From Streptomyces hoynatensis (lineage in GTDB: Bacteria > Actinomycetota > Actinomycetes > Streptomycetales > Streptomycetaceae): a stretch of DNA of 64,000 nucleotides. The position numbers were made by a program, and so were the translations under genes. The notes under the pieces are model-generated. The model was not told the origin of the DNA. It worked only from the letters and a program-made list of their open reading frames with translations, and did no database searches. The stretch is taken from the NCBI RefSeq assembly GCF_003626535.1, contig NZ_RBAL01000004.1:372001-436000 (forward strand), read 5' to 3'. Positions 7,830 to 16,831 of the stretch are shown here, piece by piece. How positions within the stretch are numbered: the first letter of the stretch is position 1; every line of letters starts with the position of its first letter.

Positions 7830-8921
7830 TTGACCGGCACGATGACCAGGCGCGAGGCGCCACTCGGCTTCCTCTCCGACGTCCAGCGCCCGCCCGCCAT
7901 GGGCGCCGCCGCGCTGCGCGAGGCCGCCGCCCTCCTCGCCGGGAGCCGGCCGCAGGACCTGTTCCGCGCCTGCAACCTGCTCGCCCTCGTCCACTTCAGG
8001 ACCGGGTCGGCCCACCGCGCCCGCCGGCTGTGCCTCGACCAGATCGCCTGCGCCCTCGCCCACCGCGGCCGCCCCCGATGGCCGCGCCTGGCCGCCCTCG
8101 CATTGCAGCCGCAGATCAACCTGATCCGCCTCAAGGGCTACGCCCCCGACCGCGTCGACGAGGCCCTGCGCGACCTGGCCGCCCTGGAACCCCTGACCTT
8201 CGGGCGCGGCGTCCGGCTGCCCGACCTGTCCTTCGGCGAGGACACCGCCCGGCAACTGACCGAGTCCGCCGGCCTCGACCTCGACCTCGTGCGCAACGTC
8301 CTGGTCCACGACACCTGCGGCATCCTGTGGCGCCACCGCCTGGACGACCGGCTGCTCGCCGAGGCCGCGCGCCTGGCCGCCCTGTGGCCGGAGAGCCCCG
8401 CGCACACGCGGGTGCAGCACGCCGCCGAGGCCCCCTGGCTGGTCGACGCCCTGGCCCGGCCCGAGGTTCCCGCAACCGCCCTGGACGGGGCGCGGAACGC
8501 GGCCGGCCGGCTGGCGTACGTGCGGCTGCTGCACGTGGCCGACCACGCCGCCCAGGCGGGCCAACGGGACCGCGCCACGCGGCTGGTGGAGACGCTGTCG
8601 GCCAACCGCGCGGCGCTGGCCGGCCCCTTCGCCTCCCCGCTCACCCCGCTGCGCTGGCTCGGCTCCCTCGCCCGCACCGCCGAGCGCCTGCAGCGGCCCG
8701 ACCTGGCCCACGGCCTGCTGCGCGAACTCGCCGGCCGACCGGAACTCCCCGCCGACCGCGCCCTCCACCGGCTGGTGCGCCAGGGCCTCGGCGACCGCGA
8801 GCCCCCACGGACCCCGGACGGCGCGGCGGCCCCGCCCGGGGGCGCGGCGGCCCCGCCCACCGTCGAGGAGCTGACCGAGGAGGCGGAAGACCGGCTCGCG
8901 GCCCTCGCCGCCGCCCGCTGA
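7830..8921 (+). CDS. Hypothetical all-helical protein in RiPP-like cluster
   Basis: I do not recognise this protein. It is about 363 residues, almost wholly helical and rich in Leu, Ala and Arg, with TPR-like helical pairs (for example ACNLLALVHFRTGSAHRARRLCLDQIACAL and DHAAQAGQRDRATRLVETL). No catalytic motif, signal peptide or membrane segment is visible. The TTG start sits eight bases after GGAAGGG; an ATG twelve bases further in is an alternative. It lies between the small peptide gene and the SagB-type dehydrogenase on the same strand and is likely cotranscribed. A helical repeat protein could hold the peptide or the enzymes together; this is inference. Confidence 0.75.
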   Translation: MTGTMTRREAPLGFLSDVQRPPAMGAAALREAAALLAGSRPQDLFRACNLLALVHFRTGSAHRARRLCLDQIACALAHRGRPRWPRLAALALQPQINLIRLKGYAPDRVDEALRDLAALEPLTFGRGVRLPDLSFGEDTARQLTESAGLDLDLVRNVLVHDTCGILWRHRLDDRLLAEAARLAALWPESPAHTRVQHAAEAPWLVDALARPEVPATALDGARNAAGRLAYVRLLHVADHAAQAGQRDRATRLVETLSANRAALAGPFASPLTPLRWLGSLARTAERLQRPDLAHGLLRELAGRPELPADRALHRLVRQGLGDREPPRTPDGAAAPPGGAAAPPTVEELTEEAEDRLAALAAAR

Positions 8922-8929
8922 ACCCCCCC

Positions 8930-8977
8930 TTCCCCACGGGGCGGGTGAACGGGTTCCCCACGGGGCGCGTGAACGGG
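8930..8977 (+). repeat. Two tandem 24-bp copies
   Basis: Two adjacent 24-base copies beginning TTCCCCACGGGGCG differ at one base. Each contains the palindrome CCCCACGGGG. They lie in the gap between the helical protein and the SagB-type gene and could form short hairpins there. Confidence 0.7.
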
Positions 8978-9035
8978 CGCGGGCACGGACCGGCGCAGGT
9001 GCCGGCGGGCCAGGAGACGGCGGAAAGGGAGGGAC

Positions 9036-10430
9036 ATGGCGGAGATCGCCGGCAAGGGCACCACGCACGACCAGCCGAACGAGCCGCGGAACGACCGGGG
9101 GAACGACCGGGGGAACGACCGGGTGGACGGCCCGGGAGACGCGCTCCGGAACGGCCGGGTGGACCAGCCGCCGGACGAACTGCCGGACGAACTGCCGGAC
9201 GAGCGGACCGGCTACGGGGCCGGCGCCGGGTCCTGGGGCGCGGCGGCCGGAGGCGCCGACGCACCGGCGCCGCAGACGCCCGCCCAAGCACCGGAAGGAG
9301 AGCCGCTGTTCGCGGTGGACCCGCTGGTCGTCGAGTCCTGGGGCGGCGCCCTCGTCGTGTCGAGTCCGCGGCTGCGCAGGCGGCTGCGGGTCCAGCCCTG
9401 GGTCGCCCAGCTGCTGCTCGCCGCCAGGACCGGGCTTCTTCCCGGCGAGTGGGAGGGCGAGGCGGGGCGCCGCGAGGCGGTGCGCACCCTGGCCGAGGCC
9501 GGGTTCCTGGTGCGGGAGAAGGAACCGGCCGGCGAGGCGGAACCGCCCTGGGACGACTGGGGCGTGACGGCCTGGAGCCTGCACAACCGCACCCGCGACA
9601 CGCCGTTCGTCGGCGCCCGCGGGGACGATCCCGAGCGGCTGCGCAGGACCCGCGAGGCCATCACCTCGCGCCCGCGGCCCTCCAGCGTGCGGCGGGCCGC
9701 CACCGACCGCATCCTGCTCCTGCCCCGGGTGCGGACGCCGCTGAGCACGCCCTACCGCGAGGTGCTCGAGGCGCGGCGCACCCACCGGGACTTCGAGGAG
9801 CGGGAGATCGGCCTCGACCTCTTCTCCGACATGCTGCACTACTGCTTCGCCCCGCTGCGCTTCGCGGACGCGGGGGAGATGGGCGTGCTCCAGCTGCGGG
9901 CCCCCGCCTCGGGCGGCGCGCGGCACGAGACCGAGGCCTTCGTCTTCCCGCTCGCCGTCCGCGGGGTGCGGCCCGGCCTCTACCACTACGACAACATCAG
10001 GCACGGCCTCGTGCCCCTCGCCGCCCCGGGCCCGGACTCGCCGGGCGACGCGGCGGATCCGGAGACGCTGCGGGCCCGGCTCGAACGCCTCACCCACGGC
10101 CAGGGCTTCTTCCGGCACGCGGCCTTCGGCGTGCTCACGGCGGCGGTGGCGCGCCGCATGTCGTGGAAATACCGGCACCCGCGCACCTACAAGCTGCTGC
10201 TGCAGAACGTCGGCCACGTCGCCCAGGTCTTCTCCATGACCGCGACCGCCCTCGGCCTCGGCGCCGCGATCACCGGCGCCATCCGCGACAGCGAGGCCGA
10301 CGCGCTGCTCGGCCTCGACCAGCCGGGGGAGTTCACCACCTTCGCCCTGGCCTGCGGGGTGCCGCGGCTCGGCGCCGACGGGCTCCCGCTGTCGATCCGC
10401 ACCCCGCGCGAGGCGCCGGAACGCTGGTGA
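9036..10430 (+). CDS. SagB-type nitroreductase-family dehydrogenase
   Basis: A 464-residue protein. Residues 1-90 are low-complexity, with repeats of NDRG and LPDE. A region of about 100 residues follows that resembles the N-terminal domain of SagB/ThcOx proteins. The C-terminal nitroreductase fold begins near TPYREVLEARRTHRDF and includes FVFPLAVRGVRPGLYHYD and LQNVGHVAQVFSMTATALGLGA. Relatives use FMN to oxidise azolines to azoles in TOMM pathways made by YcaO enzymes. No YcaO is seen here, so the substrate must differ or the partner lies outside the window. The ATG follows GGGAGGG. It is the third gene of the plus-strand set. Confidence 0.88.
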   Translation: MAEIAGKGTTHDQPNEPRNDRGNDRGNDRVDGPGDALRNGRVDQPPDELPDELPDERTGYGAGAGSWGAAAGGADAPAPQTPAQAPEGEPLFAVDPLVVESWGGALVVSSPRLRRRLRVQPWVAQLLLAARTGLLPGEWEGEAGRREAVRTLAEAGFLVREKEPAGEAEPPWDDWGVTAWSLHNRTRDTPFVGARGDDPERLRRTREAITSRPRPSSVRRAATDRILLLPRVRTPLSTPYREVLEARRTHRDFEEREIGLDLFSDMLHYCFAPLRFADAGEMGVLQLRAPASGGARHETEAFVFPLAVRGVRPGLYHYDNIRHGLVPLAAPGPDSPGDAADPETLRARLERLTHGQGFFRHAAFGVLTAAVARRMSWKYRHPRTYKLLLQNVGHVAQVFSMTATALGLGAAITGAIRDSEADALLGLDQPGEFTTFALACGVPRLGADGLPLSIRTPREAPERW

Positions 10431-10596
10431 GCCGGCACGACGGGCCGTTCGCACGACTTCGGGATGACGGCGTGTCACCGAGCGGGGGACGGGAGGTTCA
10501 CACGGGAGAGGGATGGCGAGACGAGTGCGCGCCTGACGACTCTGTGTAGTCGAAGGGGGGCTTCGGGCCCGCGGACACACGGAGGGGGAAGCGCAC

Positions 10597-12423
10597 ATGG
10601 ACAAGCACACGCCGACGAGGCCGGGCCCGCCGCGGGCCCGTGGCCGGCGCCGGGCCGCGCTCGCCGCGGCGGCCCTCGCAGGGCTGCTGTGCACCGGCCC
10701 CGCCGCACCCCAGGGCCTGGCCGAGGGCCCGCCCGACCTGGACGTGCTGTTCGTCGGCGCCCACCCGGACGACGAGTACCAGAGCCTGGCCACCTTCGGG
10801 CAGTGGGGGGACCAGGGCCTGGCCACCGGCGTGGTGACGATCACGCGGGGTGAGGGCGGCGGGAGCGCCACCGGCGCCGAGGAGGGGGCGCGGCTCGGCG
10901 CCGTCCGCGAGGCAGAGGAGCGGCTGGCCGTCGCGCACGCCGGCATCGACGCCGTCTTCCCGCTGGGCCGCCCCGACTTCTGGTACACGCTGTCCGCGCC
11001 CCTGACCGCCGCGGTCTGGGACGAGCGCGCCACCCTCTTCCGCCTGGTCCGGCTGATCCGCGCCACCACCCCGGACACCCTGGTCACGATGGACCCGCGG
11101 CCCTTCGCCCAGCACGGCGGCCACCAGGAGGCGGCCAGGCTGGCGATCGCCGCCTTCCGGCTGGCCGCCGACCCCGCCGCCTTCGGCGGACGGCTCGCCG
11201 CCGAGGGCCACCGCCCCTGGCGCGTCTCCCGGCTCCTTACGCAGCACTGGACCTTCGAGGGGCCGCGCGGGCCCGGCTGCGCCGCCCACCACGGCAAGGA
11301 CCCGCACACCGGGCTGCCCGTCACCGGCTTCTGGACCGGCGCCCCGGCCCCCCGCCACGGCACCACCTGGGCGCAGGCGGAGCGCGAGGCGGCCCGCGAG
11401 TACGCCACGCAGGGCTTCGCCTCCCTCCCGCCGACCGTCACCACCGACCCCGGGCACCTGCCCTGCGAGTGGTTCACCGTGCTCGCCGAGGGCGGAGAGC
11501 CGATCCGCGCGCCGGTGCGCGAGCAGCCCCACCTCCTGCCCGCCTACGCGGAGTTCCGGGACTGGGCGGTCCGCGCCGGCCTGCCCTGGCTGGCCAACGA
11601 GGCGCAGCCCGCGTACCCGGCAGGCCCCTCCGCCCCGGTGCCCGAGTCCACCGCACCGCCCCTGACCGACGGGGCCGAGTCACCCGGCGAGTACCCGGGC
11701 CCGGCCCTGCCGCTCGCCCACTGGGAGGGCGAGCGCTGCGCCACGGCGGCCGACTGCGCCGCCACCGCCCGGCTCGCCTGGCACGGCGACGCCCTCCACG
11801 CCCTGGTCCGCGTCGCCGACGAGGCGCGCGGCGCCGCCCTCGACGCCGCCACGGACTGCAAGCGGCACTGGCGCACCGACGCCGTCGAGCTCGCCCTCGA
11901 CCCGCGGGGCACCGCCCGGGACACCTCCACCACCTTCAAACTGGGCGTCCTGCCCTTCACCGCACGGGGCGCGCCCTGCGCGGCCCGCGACGCCGACCAG
12001 TGGCAGGGCCCCGCCGCCCTCACGGCCCCCGGCACCCGCGTCGCCGCCCGGTTCGGCCCGCACGCCGGGCCGAGCGGCCTCCCCGGCTACGCGGTCGAGA
12101 TCCGCGTCCCCTTCGCCAACCTTCCGGCCGCCGCCGACCCCGCCCACTTCCGGCTCAACATCCTCGTCTACGACTCCGACACCGCCGACAGGACCGGTCA
12201 GACCCGGCTGGCCTGGTCGCCCTTCGGCAGCGCCCAGGCCGACCCCCTGGCCTGGGGACACGCCCCCCTCACCGGCTACCTCCCACCACCCGGCCGCCCG
12301 GAGACGCCGGCACCCCCGCGGATTCCCGCCGCGGCCACAGGCAGCCGGGACTCACCGGCCTCCGCGGGCCAGGGGCGGCGCACGGCCGCGCCCCCGGCCG
12401 GCGGCCCCCGCCTGCCCCGGTAG
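10597..12423 (+). CDS. Secreted PIG-L family deacetylase with C-terminal sugar-binding domain
   Basis: A 608-residue secreted protein. Residues 1-43 are a signal peptide with Arg pairs, a hydrophobic core and Ala-rich cleavage region. The PIG-L/LmbE zinc motif AHPDDE is at residues 55-60 and a later His-rich segment (QHGGHQEAAR) supplies the third ligand, so it should be an N-acetyl-sugar deacetylase or amidase. Residues about 375-565 look like a CBM9/DOMON-type beta-sandwich (DAVELALDPRG, VEIRVPFANLP, RLAWSPFGS). A Pro/Ala-rich tail ends the protein. It has its own leader with GGAGGGGGAAG before the ATG and a strong hairpin after the stop, so it is likely monocistronic. Confidence 0.9.
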   Translation: MDKHTPTRPGPPRARGRRRAALAAAALAGLLCTGPAAPQGLAEGPPDLDVLFVGAHPDDEYQSLATFGQWGDQGLATGVVTITRGEGGGSATGAEEGARLGAVREAEERLAVAHAGIDAVFPLGRPDFWYTLSAPLTAAVWDERATLFRLVRLIRATTPDTLVTMDPRPFAQHGGHQEAARLAIAAFRLAADPAAFGGRLAAEGHRPWRVSRLLTQHWTFEGPRGPGCAAHHGKDPHTGLPVTGFWTGAPAPRHGTTWAQAEREAAREYATQGFASLPPTVTTDPGHLPCEWFTVLAEGGEPIRAPVREQPHLLPAYAEFRDWAVRAGLPWLANEAQPAYPAGPSAPVPESTAPPLTDGAESPGEYPGPALPLAHWEGERCATAADCAATARLAWHGDALHALVRVADEARGAALDAATDCKRHWRTDAVELALDPRGTARDTSTTFKLGVLPFTARGAPCAARDADQWQGPAALTAPGTRVAARFGPHAGPSGLPGYAVEIRVPFANLPAAADPAHFRLNILVYDSDTADRTGQTRLAWSPFGSAQADPLAWGHAPLTGYLPPPGRPETPAPPRIPAAATGSRDSPASAGQGRRTAAPPAGGPRLPR

Positions 12424-12447
12424 CGGGAGCGGCCCGGGGCGAGGGCA

Positions 12448-12477
12448 GGCGCCCGGCCGGAAGCCCGGCCGGGCGCC
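12448..12477 (+). terminator. Hairpin terminator after deacetylase gene
   Basis: Perfect 11-base arms GGCGCCCGGCC and GGCCGGGCGCC around an 8-base loop, 25 bases after the stop codon. There is no U-tract, as is usual for high-GC actinobacteria. Confidence 0.75.
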
Positions 12478-12559
12478 GCGCCCCGGCCCCGGAAACGACT
12501 GGCTGCGGCAGGGGATGCTGTGAAAGACGGGCCGGCTGAAGCTGAGGAATTTCTCGCTG

Positions 12560-12826
12560 ATGCGCGCCGTGCCGGAGTGGGTCCGGCAACACGACCCGCA
12601 GACCGGCCAGTCGACCGACCGGAAGACCCGCCTGCGGGATCACTGCTACAAGGAAGCCCGGGTGACGGGCCTGAAGCTCCTGTCCTGGCTGACCGCGAAG
12701 CCGGAAGACCAGGCCGGGGCCGGAAGGGCGGCCGGGACCGCCCCCGTCTTGTCCTGCGGGCGGTTCGGCCAGGACGAGGACGGGTTCGTCGACCGCTGGG
12801 GGCCGAACGAGGAGGCGTGTTCCTAG
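12560..12826 (+). CDS. Short hypothetical protein, possible gene fragment
   Basis: An 88-residue frame with non-repetitive composition (several Trp, Tyr, His and Cys), beginning MRAVPEWVRQHDPQTGQ. The frame stays open upstream with plausible residues (KLRNFSL), so it may be the remains of a longer gene. No domain is recognised and no good ribosome-binding site is seen. It lies alone between a terminator and a WGR gene. Confidence 0.3.
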   Translation: MRAVPEWVRQHDPQTGQSTDRKTRLRDHCYKEARVTGLKLLSWLTAKPEDQAGAGRAAGTAPVLSCGRFGQDEDGFVDRWGPNEEACS

Positions 12827-12994
12827 TGCTGTGACCGCATGGGTGCGCCGGTAACACCTGGCCGCGCTGAGGTCGATCCGCGCGGGCGTCCTGACCGGCG
12901 GCGAAGGCGAGAGCTGCCTCCTGGCGATCGAGCGATAGGGTCACCCGCATGCGGTCCTGGCGCAGGCAGAGGGCCAGACGGTCGGGGAGGCCGA

Positions 12995-13957
12995 GTGACC
13001 GGATGGCGGCGGTTCGAGCGGCAAGAGGCCACGCTCGAATACTGGGAGATCCGCCAGGAAGGAATCCGCTGCTTCCTCAGGTGGGGCTCCGACCGAACAC
13101 CGGGCAAGGCGAGCACGTCGATTCTCGACGACGAGGAGCAGGCGCAACGCCACGCAGCACGCAAGATCAACGACCGCCTCCGCAAGGGCTTCACCGAGGT
13201 CGACCCGCCCCGCGACCCGGCGGAAACCGAGGCAGAGACACCGGTCCTGGACGTCCTCACCAGGGCCACCGGCCCCCACGCCCCACGACCCCGGTACCTG
13301 CCGGTCGACGACTTCGACGAGGTCTACAGCCGTGCCCACACGCCCGGTCATCCGAGGGGCTTCCACGAGTACTACGTACTGCGCGACCACGGGCGCAGCG
13401 CGATCCGCTTCACCGTCCGAGCCGGCAGCCACCAGGCCGGCGTCGTCGCTCCCTTCCTGGAGTTCCTCTGTTCCAGGCGTGATCTGGCCTTCGACGGCCG
13501 GTCCCACCACAAGGTGACCCTGCCGGGCCCGGTGGGGTCTTTCGGCCACGCGCTGCTCTGTTCGCCGGCACTGGGACGGGCGTGCGCCGCCTACCCGGCC
13601 GTGGCGGCTCGTGTGGCAACGGCCTTTCCCATTTACCACTGCGAGATCGGGGACGAGGACCCGGAGGTGCTGGTCGACGCCCGTATCCACGGTCACGCCG
13701 CGCTGCCCTACGGCGACTGGGACCGATCGCCGCAGCCCGTGGTGGACCTGCGCTTCGACGTCCAGCCGTCGCCCTACCGACGCACGCAGGCGTTCAAGGC
13801 CTACCGGTCCGCCGACCTCAAGAAGCTCATGGACGTGCTGCCGCAGGCATCGCCGCAGAGTTGGGTGGAAGTGCGGTCCTTCCGAGGCGAAACCACACGT
13901 CTTGAACCCGGCAGGATCCCGCCCTTCGCCGACTTGCTGTCCTTCCTGGTCAACTGA
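12995..13957 (+). CDS. WGR domain protein
   Basis: A 320-residue protein starting at a GTG behind GGGGAGG. The N-terminal 75 residues are a WGR domain: RRFERQEATLEYWEI, then FLRWGSDRTPGKAS with the Trp-Gly-Arg-like core, then a helical segment ending LRKGFTEV. WGR domains bind DNA ends or nucleic acid, as in PARPs and MolR-like proteins. The remaining 240 residues are mixed alpha/beta with no catalytic motif I recognise; they contain FHEYYVLRDHGRSAIRFTV and VEVRSFRGETTRLEPGR. No PARP or nuclease domain is attached. It stands alone between a small hypothetical gene and a convergent acetyltransferase gene. Confidence 0.8.
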   Translation: MTGWRRFERQEATLEYWEIRQEGIRCFLRWGSDRTPGKASTSILDDEEQAQRHAARKINDRLRKGFTEVDPPRDPAETEAETPVLDVLTRATGPHAPRPRYLPVDDFDEVYSRAHTPGHPRGFHEYYVLRDHGRSAIRFTVRAGSHQAGVVAPFLEFLCSRRDLAFDGRSHHKVTLPGPVGSFGHALLCSPALGRACAAYPAVAARVATAFPIYHCEIGDEDPEVLVDARIHGHAALPYGDWDRSPQPVVDLRFDVQPSPYRRTQAFKAYRSADLKKLMDVLPQASPQSWVEVRSFRGETTRLEPGRIPPFADLLSFLVN

Positions 13958-14046
13958 GACACAGGGGCCCGGTCCACCCCGTCTGCCTCGGCCCCCGATG
14001 CCTGCCGAAGGTCGGTCCACGCCGGTGAACCTTCCAGGTCACGGCA

Positions 14047-14892
14047 CTAGCCGAGTTCGAGGGTGGTCGTGGCGAAGATCCCGTACACGTCGATCTCGGG
14101 CACCTGGCCGGTGTACATCCGGGCACACTCGAAGGTCGGCACCAGGCCGAGGCGTTCGACGAGGCCCACGGCCGCCGGGTTGACGTCCGGCACGTCCAGG
14201 ACCACGGCCGTGCCGGGCGCCCGGGCGGCGATCCCGTTCAGCAGGGCGAGCCCCACCTCGGGCGAGGCCGCGTACAGCGGCCCCACCCGCACCCCCGCCG
14301 CGGCCGGGCGGGAGACGGCGAGGCCCGCGAGTTCGCCGTTCCTGATCGCCACGAGCGACACATGCGCGGACAGCCCGAGCCACAGGGAGAGGAAGGCGTT
14401 CCGCTCCGCGGGGAAGAAGCGGCGGTCGTAGGCGGCCAGCCGGCCGAAGGGCACCGAGCGGCCGTCGGCCAGCGCGATGTCGGCCGGGGCGGGCTCGCCC
14501 GAGGGCACACCCTCGTACCGCACGTGGTTCCAGGCGCGGCGAAATCCGGACCTGCGGTAGTTCTCCTGCTGGGCCACCACCCCATCCAGGCCGATGTTCC
14601 GCTCGCCCAGGCGCCGCACCGCGGCCTGCCAGATCCGCAGCCCATAGCCCCGGCCGCGCAGGGCGGGCCGGACCAGGTAGAAGCCGAGGAAGCCGTAGTC
14701 CTCGCCGTAGCGCACCGCCGAGAGGGAGGCCACCGGTTCCCCGCCCAGCCGGCCGAGCAGGAAGCCGCCCGGGTCGGCGGCGTGAAAGGGAAGGAGGTCG
14801 CTGCCGCCGGGGTTCCAGCCCTCGGCCCGCGCCCATTCGCGGAACCTCGGCAGCTCCCCGATGCCCGCCTCGCCGATCGTGTACTCCTCCAT
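14047..14892 (-). CDS. GNAT family N-acetyltransferase, two-domain
   Basis: A 281-residue acetyltransferase. The N-terminal GNAT domain has the acetyl-CoA loop VRPALRGRGYGLRIW, a match to the Q/RxxGxG/A pattern, followed by LDGVVAQQENYRRSGF. A second, GNAT_2/Acetyltransf_18-like domain (residues about 150-275) includes LAVSRPAAAGVRVGPLYA and FECARMYTG. The ATG follows GAGGGG. It is convergent with the WGR gene and divergent from the expansin gene. The small-molecule substrate cannot be deduced. Confidence 0.88.
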   Translation of the reverse strand: MEEYTIGEAGIGELPRFREWARAEGWNPGGSDLLPFHAADPGGFLLGRLGGEPVASLSAVRYGEDYGFLGFYLVRPALRGRGYGLRIWQAAVRRLGERNIGLDGVVAQQENYRRSGFRRAWNHVRYEGVPSGEPAPADIALADGRSVPFGRLAAYDRRFFPAERNAFLSLWLGLSAHVSLVAIRNGELAGLAVSRPAAAGVRVGPLYAASPEVGLALLNGIAARAPGTAVVLDVPDVNPAAVGLVERLGLVPTFECARMYTGQVPEIDVYGIFATTTLELG

Positions 14893-15195
14893 GGCCCCTC
14901 CGCACCGTGAGAACCGCCTCGCCGCCTCCGGCCGTTCGGCGGGCGCGTGCGAGCCACCGAGGCCACAGGCTAGGGCGGCCCGGCACCCCGGCCGTGCCCC
15001 CGGAGCCCCCCGCCCGTGCCCCCGGAGCCCGGGCCGACGGCGGGCCGGGCCCGGCCCGCGGCCCGGGCCCCTTCCCGCGCCGGTCCCGGGCGGGCCGCCC
15101 CGGCTCCGGCGCACCGCGGAGCGCCGCTGGGGAACGCCGGAACGAGGGGGAGTGGTCCGCCGCAGAGGTTGACGCGGGAGACCGCAGTGGGACGA

Positions 15196-15209
15196 TGGGA
15201 GCGCTCCCA
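15196..15209. promoter_or_regulatory. CebR box upstream of expansin gene
   Basis: TGGGAGCGCTCCCA is the exact 14-base palindrome known as the operator of CebR, the cellobiose-responsive LacI-family repressor of Streptomyces. It lies about 160 bases before the expansin ATG. Confidence 0.9.
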
Positions 15210-15366
15210 CTGCTCACCGGCTGCCGGCCACCGCCGCGCACCCGCCCCTGTCCCGCCGCCTCGCGACCCTCCCGGGCCGCCACAGGCCGCCCCGGCGCCC
15301 GCCCGCCGTCGGGCCCCTTCCCCGCTCCTTCCTTTCCTTCTTCCCTCCCTCCCATGGAGCCGCCTC

Positions 15367-16743
15367 ATGAGACACCTCGCTCAATCCCCGGGTCAGGCCC
15401 GGAGGTTCTGGGCGGTCGCGGCCGTGCTCTTCGCCGCCGCCCTGCTGTGCGTGGCCGCGTTGCCGCCCGCCTCCTCGGCCGCCCCCGCCTCGCCGGGCGG
15501 CGCGGCGGTCGCCGCCGCGCCCCAGGAGGAATTCGTCGGGAACGCCACCCACTTCGACGGCCTCGGCTCGCCCTACGGCGGTTGCGGCATCCCCCAGTCC
15601 GAGCTGGAGACGCAGGACTTCGTCGCCCTCAACGTCTTCGACACCCCCGGCGACTACACGATGTACTCCCGGCCCGTCCCGCCGGAGCAGGCCGGCATCA
15701 TCGGCGCCTGGGACAACGGCCACAACTGCGGCCGGTGGGTGCAGGTCACCATCGGCGACTACTGCACCGGGGTCAACGACGGCGCGGCCGGGCAGGCGTT
15801 CTGCCGCAACGGTTCCTGGGTCGAGGACGCCTACAACGGCGCGACGCTCACCATGCTGGTCGCCGACAGTTGCGCCGATCCCAACGCCTGGTGCCGCGAC
15901 GACCCCCACCACCTCGACCTGGCCACCGCCTCGCTCAGCCGCTTCACACGGAACGGCGCACCGGTCACCGGGCTGGCGGACCACTGGAACAACCGCCAGG
16001 TTTCCTGGAGTTACGTCCCCGCCCCGAACTACTCGGGCGACATCCGCATCGGCTTCGTCCAGGGCGCCCAGCGCTACTGGCCGGCCATCGCGGTCTCCCA
16101 CCTGCCCAACGGGGTGCACGCCGTCGAGTACCTCGCGGACGGCGCCTGGCACGAGGCGTCCGCCAACAGCGACCTCGGCCAGACGGCCATTCTCGAACCC
16201 ACCGAGGAGGGCGGCACCGACTACACCATCCGCGTGCGCGACGCCGACGACGCCTACCTCTTCGACGGGAGGACCTACCACTTCTCCCTCCCGGCCTCCT
16301 GCTCCGCCACCTGCTCGCAGGCCTACACTCCCGCCACCTACACCACGCAGGACGGCACCGAGCCTCCCACCGACCCCACCGACCCCCCGGCCGATCCCAC
16401 GGACCCGCCCACCGATCCCACCGACCCGCCGGTCACCCCGGCCACCCAGTGCACCGCCGGCTGGGAGATCACCGGTTCCTGGTCCCAGGGCTTCCAGGTC
16501 GACGTGACCGTGCGGAACTCGGGCACCGAGCGGATCGCGGGCTGGGCCGTCGGCCTCGACCTGCCCGCGGGTACGCGCATCACCAACGTCTGGAACGCGG
16601 CCGTCGACTCCGGCGCCGCCGCCACCACCGTCCGCAACGTCTCCTACAACGGCTCCCTCGCGCCCGGCTCCTCCACCGGCTGGGGCATGACCCTGGAGGG
16701 CACGGACCAGGACCTGGGCACGCCGACCTGCACGGTCACCTGA
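15367..16743 (+). CDS. Secreted expansin (DPBB + CBM63) with C-terminal CBM2
   Basis: A 458-residue exoprotein. It begins with a signal peptide (hydrophobic VAAVLFAAALLCVAAL, then ASSAAPAS). Next is a double-psi beta-barrel expansin domain (about 55-190) with GNATHFDG, GGCG, several disulphide Cys and the terminal DPHHLDLATAS. A CBM63-like beta-sandwich follows (about 195-320), then a PTDP-rich linker, then a CBM2 (about 360-458) with conserved Trp residues for cellulose. Expansins loosen cellulose and plant walls without hydrolysis. GGAG precedes the ATG and a perfect CebR box lies upstream, so induction by cello-oligosaccharides is expected. Confidence 0.92.
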   Translation: MRHLAQSPGQARRFWAVAAVLFAAALLCVAALPPASSAAPASPGGAAVAAAPQEEFVGNATHFDGLGSPYGGCGIPQSELETQDFVALNVFDTPGDYTMYSRPVPPEQAGIIGAWDNGHNCGRWVQVTIGDYCTGVNDGAAGQAFCRNGSWVEDAYNGATLTMLVADSCADPNAWCRDDPHHLDLATASLSRFTRNGAPVTGLADHWNNRQVSWSYVPAPNYSGDIRIGFVQGAQRYWPAIAVSHLPNGVHAVEYLADGAWHEASANSDLGQTAILEPTEEGGTDYTIRVRDADDAYLFDGRTYHFSLPASCSATCSQAYTPATYTTQDGTEPPTDPTDPPADPTDPPTDPTDPPVTPATQCTAGWEITGSWSQGFQVDVTVRNSGTERIAGWAVGLDLPAGTRITNVWNAAVDSGAAATTVRNVSYNGSLAPGSSTGWGMTLEGTDQDLGTPTCTVT

Positions 16744-16831
16744 GCCACCGGCCCCGCCCCGGCGGCACGTGTCCGGCCCACCGCACGGGCGGGCCGGACA
16801 CGGCGGCTCCGGATTCCCGGATCACTCAGGA

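Noticed and set aside
7365..11477. Very long minus-strand open frame of over 1300 codons
   Set aside because: It lies opposite the SagB-type and deacetylase genes, which have clear motifs; its own translation is Arg/Pro/Gly-rich without domains.
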